In this document: positions 60,480-64,000 of the stretch, one piece after another
Layout: each line of letters starts with the position of its first letter
Position numbering within the stretch: the stretch's first letter is position 1
Source of the DNA: Perca fluviatilis
Taxonomy: Eukaryota > Chordata > Actinopteri > Perciformes > Percidae
Direction: 5' to 3'
DNA length: 64,000 nt
Assembly (NCBI RefSeq): GCF_010015445.1
Contig: NC_053134.1
Coordinates: 8,161,765 to 8,225,764, forward strand
Position numbers and translations under genes: made by a program
Notes under the pieces: generated by a model
Seen by the model: only the letters and a program-made list of their open reading frames with translations
Database searches by the model: none
Told to the model about the DNA's origin: nothing

Positions 60480-61609
60480 TATCAATTAACAAAATGCAGT
60501 GAATGAACAGAAGAGAAATCTAAATCAAATCAATATTTGGTGTGACCACCCTTTGCCTTCAAGACAGCATCAATTCTTCTAGGTACACTTGCACACAGTT
60601 TTTGAATGAACTCGGCAGGTAGGTTATTCCTAAAACATCTTGGAGAACTACCCACAGATCTTCTGTGGATGTAGGCTTCCTCAAATCCTTCTGTCTCTTC
60701 ATGTTATCCCAGACACACTCGATGATGCTGAGATCAGGGCTCTGTGGGGGCCATGCCATCACTTCCAGGACTTCTTGTTCTTCTTTACCTTCTTTCCCTG
60801 ATGGTATTGCATGATGGTTAAGTATCTGCCTGTATTTCTCAGCATTGAGGACACCATTAATCCTGACCAAATCTCTAACTCCATTGGCAGAAATGCAGCC
60901 CCAAACTTGCAAGTAACCTCGACCATGCTTCACTATTGTACCGCTCTCCAGCCCTTCGGTGAACAACCTGCCTTCTGCTACAGTCAAATATTTCAAATTT
61001 TGATTCATCAGTCCAGAACACCTGCTGCCATCTTTCTGCACCCCAGTTTCTATGTTTTTGTGCATAGCTGAGTCGCTTGGCCTTGTTTCTATGTCGGAGG
61101 TATGGCTTTTTGGCGGCAACTCTTCCATGAAGACCACTTCTGGCCAGACTTCTCCGGACAGTAGATGGGTGTACCGGGGTCCCACTGGTTTCTGCCAGTT
61201 CGGCGCTGATGGCACTGCTGGACATCTTCCAATTTCGAAGGGGAAATAAGCTTGATGTGTTTTTCATCTGCTGCACTACGTTTCCTTGGCTGACCACTTC
61301 GTCACAAAGAAACGTTACAGTTTCTTTGTGCTTTTTCAAAAGAGCTTGAACAGCACATCTTGAAACACCAGTCTGCTTTGAAATATTTGTCTGGGAGAGA
61401 CCTTGCTGGTGCAGTATAACTACCTATATACTATAATTGTTTGATTATACACCTGACTACTATCCTACAAAATCCCTGACTTTTTGCAAGTACCTATAAG
61501 AATTGATGCTGGTTTGAAGGCAAACAGTAGTAAGACCAAATATTGATGTGATTTTAGATTTTTCTTTTGTTCGCTCACTTGGCATTTTGTAAATCGATAA
61601 AAAAAAAAA
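60472..61609 (-). mobile_element. Decayed Tc1-like element, transposase on the minus strand
   Basis: The left arm (TTTTTATCAATTAACAAAATGC, then TCAATATTTGGTGTGACC, to about 60546) and the right arm (GACCAAATATTGATGTGA, then TTGGCATTTTGTAAATCG, to 61609) are inverted copies of about 75 bp. Between them lies a broken Tc1 transposase. At 1.14 kb it is shorter than intact relatives (about 1.5 kb or more). The exact TA target site is obscured by the AT palindrome on the left and an A run on the right. Confidence 0.82.
60559..61415 (-). pseudogene. Tc1-like transposase pseudogene lacking the second catalytic Asp
   Basis: Reading the minus strand, the first HTH remnant (about 61415-61330) gives ISKQTGVSRCAVQALLKKHK. 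Then come the second HTH region with VHPSTVRRSLARSGLHGRVA and FWTDESKFEIF with the first catalytic Asp, in the frame 61339-60875. The frame then shifts to 61215-60559, which reads GYLQVWGCISANGV, GVLNAEKYRQIL, HHAIPSGK and WPPQSPDLSIIE with the Glu. Between IPSGK and the Glu motif the usual segment with the second Asp (DNDPKH in relatives) is deleted. N-terminal residues are missing too. It is non-functional, and it belongs to a different Tc1 subfamily from the copy at 29876. Confidence 0.85.
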
Positions 61610-61669
61610 TCATCTATATTTTTGAAAGCATTCTTAGTTTACAGCAATTTGTAATCCTGCCTAAGAATT

Positions 61670-61757
61670 TTTTTTGTTGGTGTGCTGGTCTAGGGATTGA
61701 ATCAGCAACCTCCCGGTCCCAAGCTCGCTTCCTTAAACCCTAGGCCACCACTCCCTG
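61670..61757 (-). mobile_element. SINE head fragment, minus strand
   Basis: On the minus strand this reads AGTGGTGGCCTAGGGTTTAA, GAAGCGAGCTTGGGACCGGG and GATTCAATCCCTAGACCAGC. It parallels the head of the SINE at 39712, with A-box-like and B-box segments. The central block and the tail are missing. An A-rich stretch follows at 61765-61790. Confidence 0.65.
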
Positions 61758-63410
61758 ACATAACACAATAAAATAAAATAAAAAAAAAAAGTCCTGGTCA
61801 ATGATTACACTCAGTCAGGGTTCCCTGAACACCAAACATGAAAAATAGCCTTTATGGGTTTCAAAAAGCTAATGCCAGCCAAGAGTCCATGCTGCATCCA
61901 TCAGTGCAGGCACAGCCTCGGCCTGTCTGATTTAGTTAGTGCTTATGAAATGGAGCATCTGCAGAAGCTCCCAGAGAGTATGTAAACATAAGCTCTGCCT
62001 TGGGAAATGAGCTGAGGGGTCATTTAGACTTGGGTGGGGGAAAAGCATGGAGTGCTGCCTCGCTCTCACTCCCTCCATCACCTGGTAACAGTTTGACACA
62101 CGGGAGCTTCCTGGTTAATGTATTCCAAGCGCTGGGCTAAACAGCAACACCTGAGCAACCCCAGCCCACTCCCCTCCTCTCACTTTTCTTTCTCTCCCAT
62201 TGGCTGATCCTGCCTAAGATATTAGGTAATCCGGGAGTAGGAGAGAGGTGATAGGCCACCCATCTTTTAACGATACATTGTTTGTCAGCGAAGCCACACT
62301 ACAATCACCACGGATTTGCTTGACGTGTTTGCCAAGAGCCAGGAGCCATCCATTCCATGTGCACTGTGCAGTAGCCATTCGGCAATCTGTCAGTGAACCT
62401 GTGGGAGGTGATAAGCCTCCTTTACAGCACAGGGAGTTCCCGCCAATCACAAAAATAGCAGAGATATTGTATAATGTATGCAACTCAAGTGGCTTTTACA
62501 ATTGTATCTGCTCACTGCATAGATTCCTAAGCTTAAAAGATTGTGACTATGAGCAGGAATTCATTATCACTGCTGAGTTTGTATATTAGATTATCAGCAT
62601 ATGGTACAGAAAGGAACAAAAGCATGCAGGAGAAAAGTCAGAGAGGGATATTTTTGTTCTCTTTTTAAATGGCATTACAGCTCATTTCCGAATCAATAGC
62701 TTGCCTCTTTCCTCCCTGCCCAAGATAAACCCATCACAACTGAAGGATGGAGAAGAGTGGAGAAAGAGAGAAAAAAAAGGAGGAGAGGGCACTAGAGCCA
62801 CAGCCGGCCTATTTTATCTGATGGAGCGAGGTGAACAAACGGAGGGATTAGCTTCCATGGGATGAAAGCAGCTGCTCGTCTTCCTTCTCCATTCCCCTCC
62901 CCTCCTCGTCTCTCCATCCGCCCACACATCCACACCGTGGTCTCCCCTCGCAACCAGAGACATGCTCTATATGTTGTCGCGGATCTGATATTGCCAGCTA
63001 CGCTCCACCCTGTACCTACAGCAGTTTCACAGCAAACATGCCAACACAAAAAGCCTTTCAATGCTCATGTCGATTAAAGGCATGGCGAAAACGGGCGCCA
63101 AAAACTGTGTCGTGGGAGAGGTGTTGAGAGTTGTAGCAAAGTGTACTTCCCCTGTGGCACCCTCAAAGCACCCACCCTTCCTGATAATGTCACCTAGACA
63201 CCGATACATCAACACACACCTGCCAGAAAAACACACCCACAAAACCAACAAGGGACACCCCATTTCTTTGTAACTTCTGTGGTAGCCCAAAGAGGAAATG
63301 TGCGCTCTTACCTGGCAACAACAGCACACCTTCAGCTCCAAATCTGCTCACCCTGACAAGAAGGCACGCTCATCTGGAGTAGGAGAAGATAGTCTTGGAG
63401 TGAGAGGGAG

Positions 63411-63413
<3 letters not shown>
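61758..63413. other. Unassigned sequence
   Basis: No exon or classified repeat. The part from about 62760 is GC-richer than most of the window, with pyrimidine/purine-rich blocks (for example 62878-62912). It could lie nearer a gene, but no start, splice site or recognisable peptide supports one. Confidence 0.4.

Positions 63414-63452
<39 letters not shown>
63414..63452. repeat. (TG)n microsatellite
   Basis: About 19 TG units in a row. Confidence 0.95.
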
Positions 63453-63454
<2 letters not shown>

Positions 63455-63475
63455 GTGTATGTTAGTGTGAGGCTG

Positions 63476-63538
63476 GGAGAGAAAGAGAGGGGGGGAGAGA
63501 GAGAGAGAGAAAGAGGGAGAGAGAAAGAGGGAGGGAAA
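63476..63538. repeat. Purine-rich (GA)n/GGGA tract
   Basis: A one-strand purine run of GAGA and GGGA words over about 60 bases, continuing as purine-rich sequence to about 63590. Confidence 0.9.
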
Positions 63539-63540
63539 GT

Positions 63541-64000
63541 GAGAGGTGGAGCTTGGTTTGGAGGAAAGAGGGAGGAGGAGAGAAAGAGGGCTGGATGATG
63601 ACTCTGTCTGCTGTCTATAGAGCCAGCCAGTCTTGTGGGAGCAGTGTGGATGGCGCTAGTTCACCTTCTGTTCAAACACAAGCGGCGGATGCACCTCGTA
63701 AAAAGCTGGGAGAAAAGGAACCCTGGGGCAGAGAACGGGAGGAGGAGAAGGAGGTGTGAGAGAGACAGGAGAGACTCTGGGTTGTTTAAGCCAGCATCGT
63801 CACGCGGCAGTTCCTAGGAATCCCTCCAGTAAGAGGGGCACTGCATCACTGAGTCCTTGACTGTGATTGGCTGGGTAGTGGGGAGACGCAAGGATGTTTG
63901 GCAACAGCGTGTAACCTAAGATGACCCTTTCTACACATATTAACATGCCCTGTTTGTGTTCCTCAGACCCTCTGGGCACCCATCACTTTCAAGGACACTT
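63541..64000. other. Unassigned, relatively GC-rich end of window
   Basis: Higher GC and CpG than most of the window, which could mean a promoter or exon nearby, but no TATA box with supporting context or coding motif is seen. Overlapping 60-68 residue open frames have no recognisable domain. Confidence 0.35.

Noticed and set aside
60811..61249. Plus-strand frames opposite the second Tc1 transposase
   Set aside because: They are antisense shadows of the pseudogene on the minus strand.

Overview
The window looks like non-coding DNA from a teleost fish, probably a percomorph. It is AT-rich and carries long CA/TG, TA and GA microsatellites. It is dense in short hAT-type DNA transposons with 8-bp target duplications, and it holds two decayed Tc1-like elements, tRNA-derived SINE pieces and a LINE reverse transcriptase. 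No bacterial, organellar or viral gene set is visible. I found no convincing host exon, so the window is best read as an intergenic stretch or part of a very large intron. Family names rest on terminal motifs, target-site duplications (TSDs), protein motifs and memory of common fish repeats. No database was searched.

Layout. From 0 to 11 kb there are partial hAT-like repeats (911-1553, 4967-5600), dispersed fish repeats (2921-3825), a clean 370-bp hAT miniature (6493-6862), a TG tract, and a 52-bp TTAA-flanked inverted repeat inside another dispersed repeat (8702-9117). At 10.9-11.8 kb lies a truncated hAT that still encodes a BED zinc finger. From 12 to 18 kb the sequence is mostly unassigned, with one hAT miniature (15929-16264) and a 141-bp CA tract. 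From 18 to 28 kb there are nested and related hAT elements (18006-19928 containing 18804-19633, then 22690-23562) and a 1.1-kb hAT (26472-27569) that keeps the tail of a transposase.

A Tc1-like transposon at 29876-31887 is the most notable object. Its transposase pseudogene carries a 432-bp, in-frame, nearly identical tandem duplication of the whole N-terminal DNA-binding region, followed by the start of the catalytic domain and then several frame breaks. From 32 to 46 kb there are microsatellites, two SINE pieces, a 938-bp hAT (37791-38728) related to the 185-bp element at 29099, and a 680-bp hAT with a perfect 8-bp TSD (40725-41404).

From 46 to 58 kb the insertions are layered. One hAT (46729-48816, perfect TSD) contains a second hAT (47078-48174). 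A LINE reverse transcriptase on the minus strand (54220-55404, continuing at 57373) is split by another hAT (55405-57372), which itself contains a further element (55790-56885). From 58 to 64 kb there are a 215-bp hAT miniature, a widespread fish repeat, a second and more decayed Tc1-like element on the minus strand (60472-61609) and a SINE head.

Nothing here forms an operon or pathway. The biology is the history of transposon insertion, internal deletion, nesting and recombination. Unassigned stretches are listed as such, and a few are flagged as weak candidates for conserved regulatory DNA.
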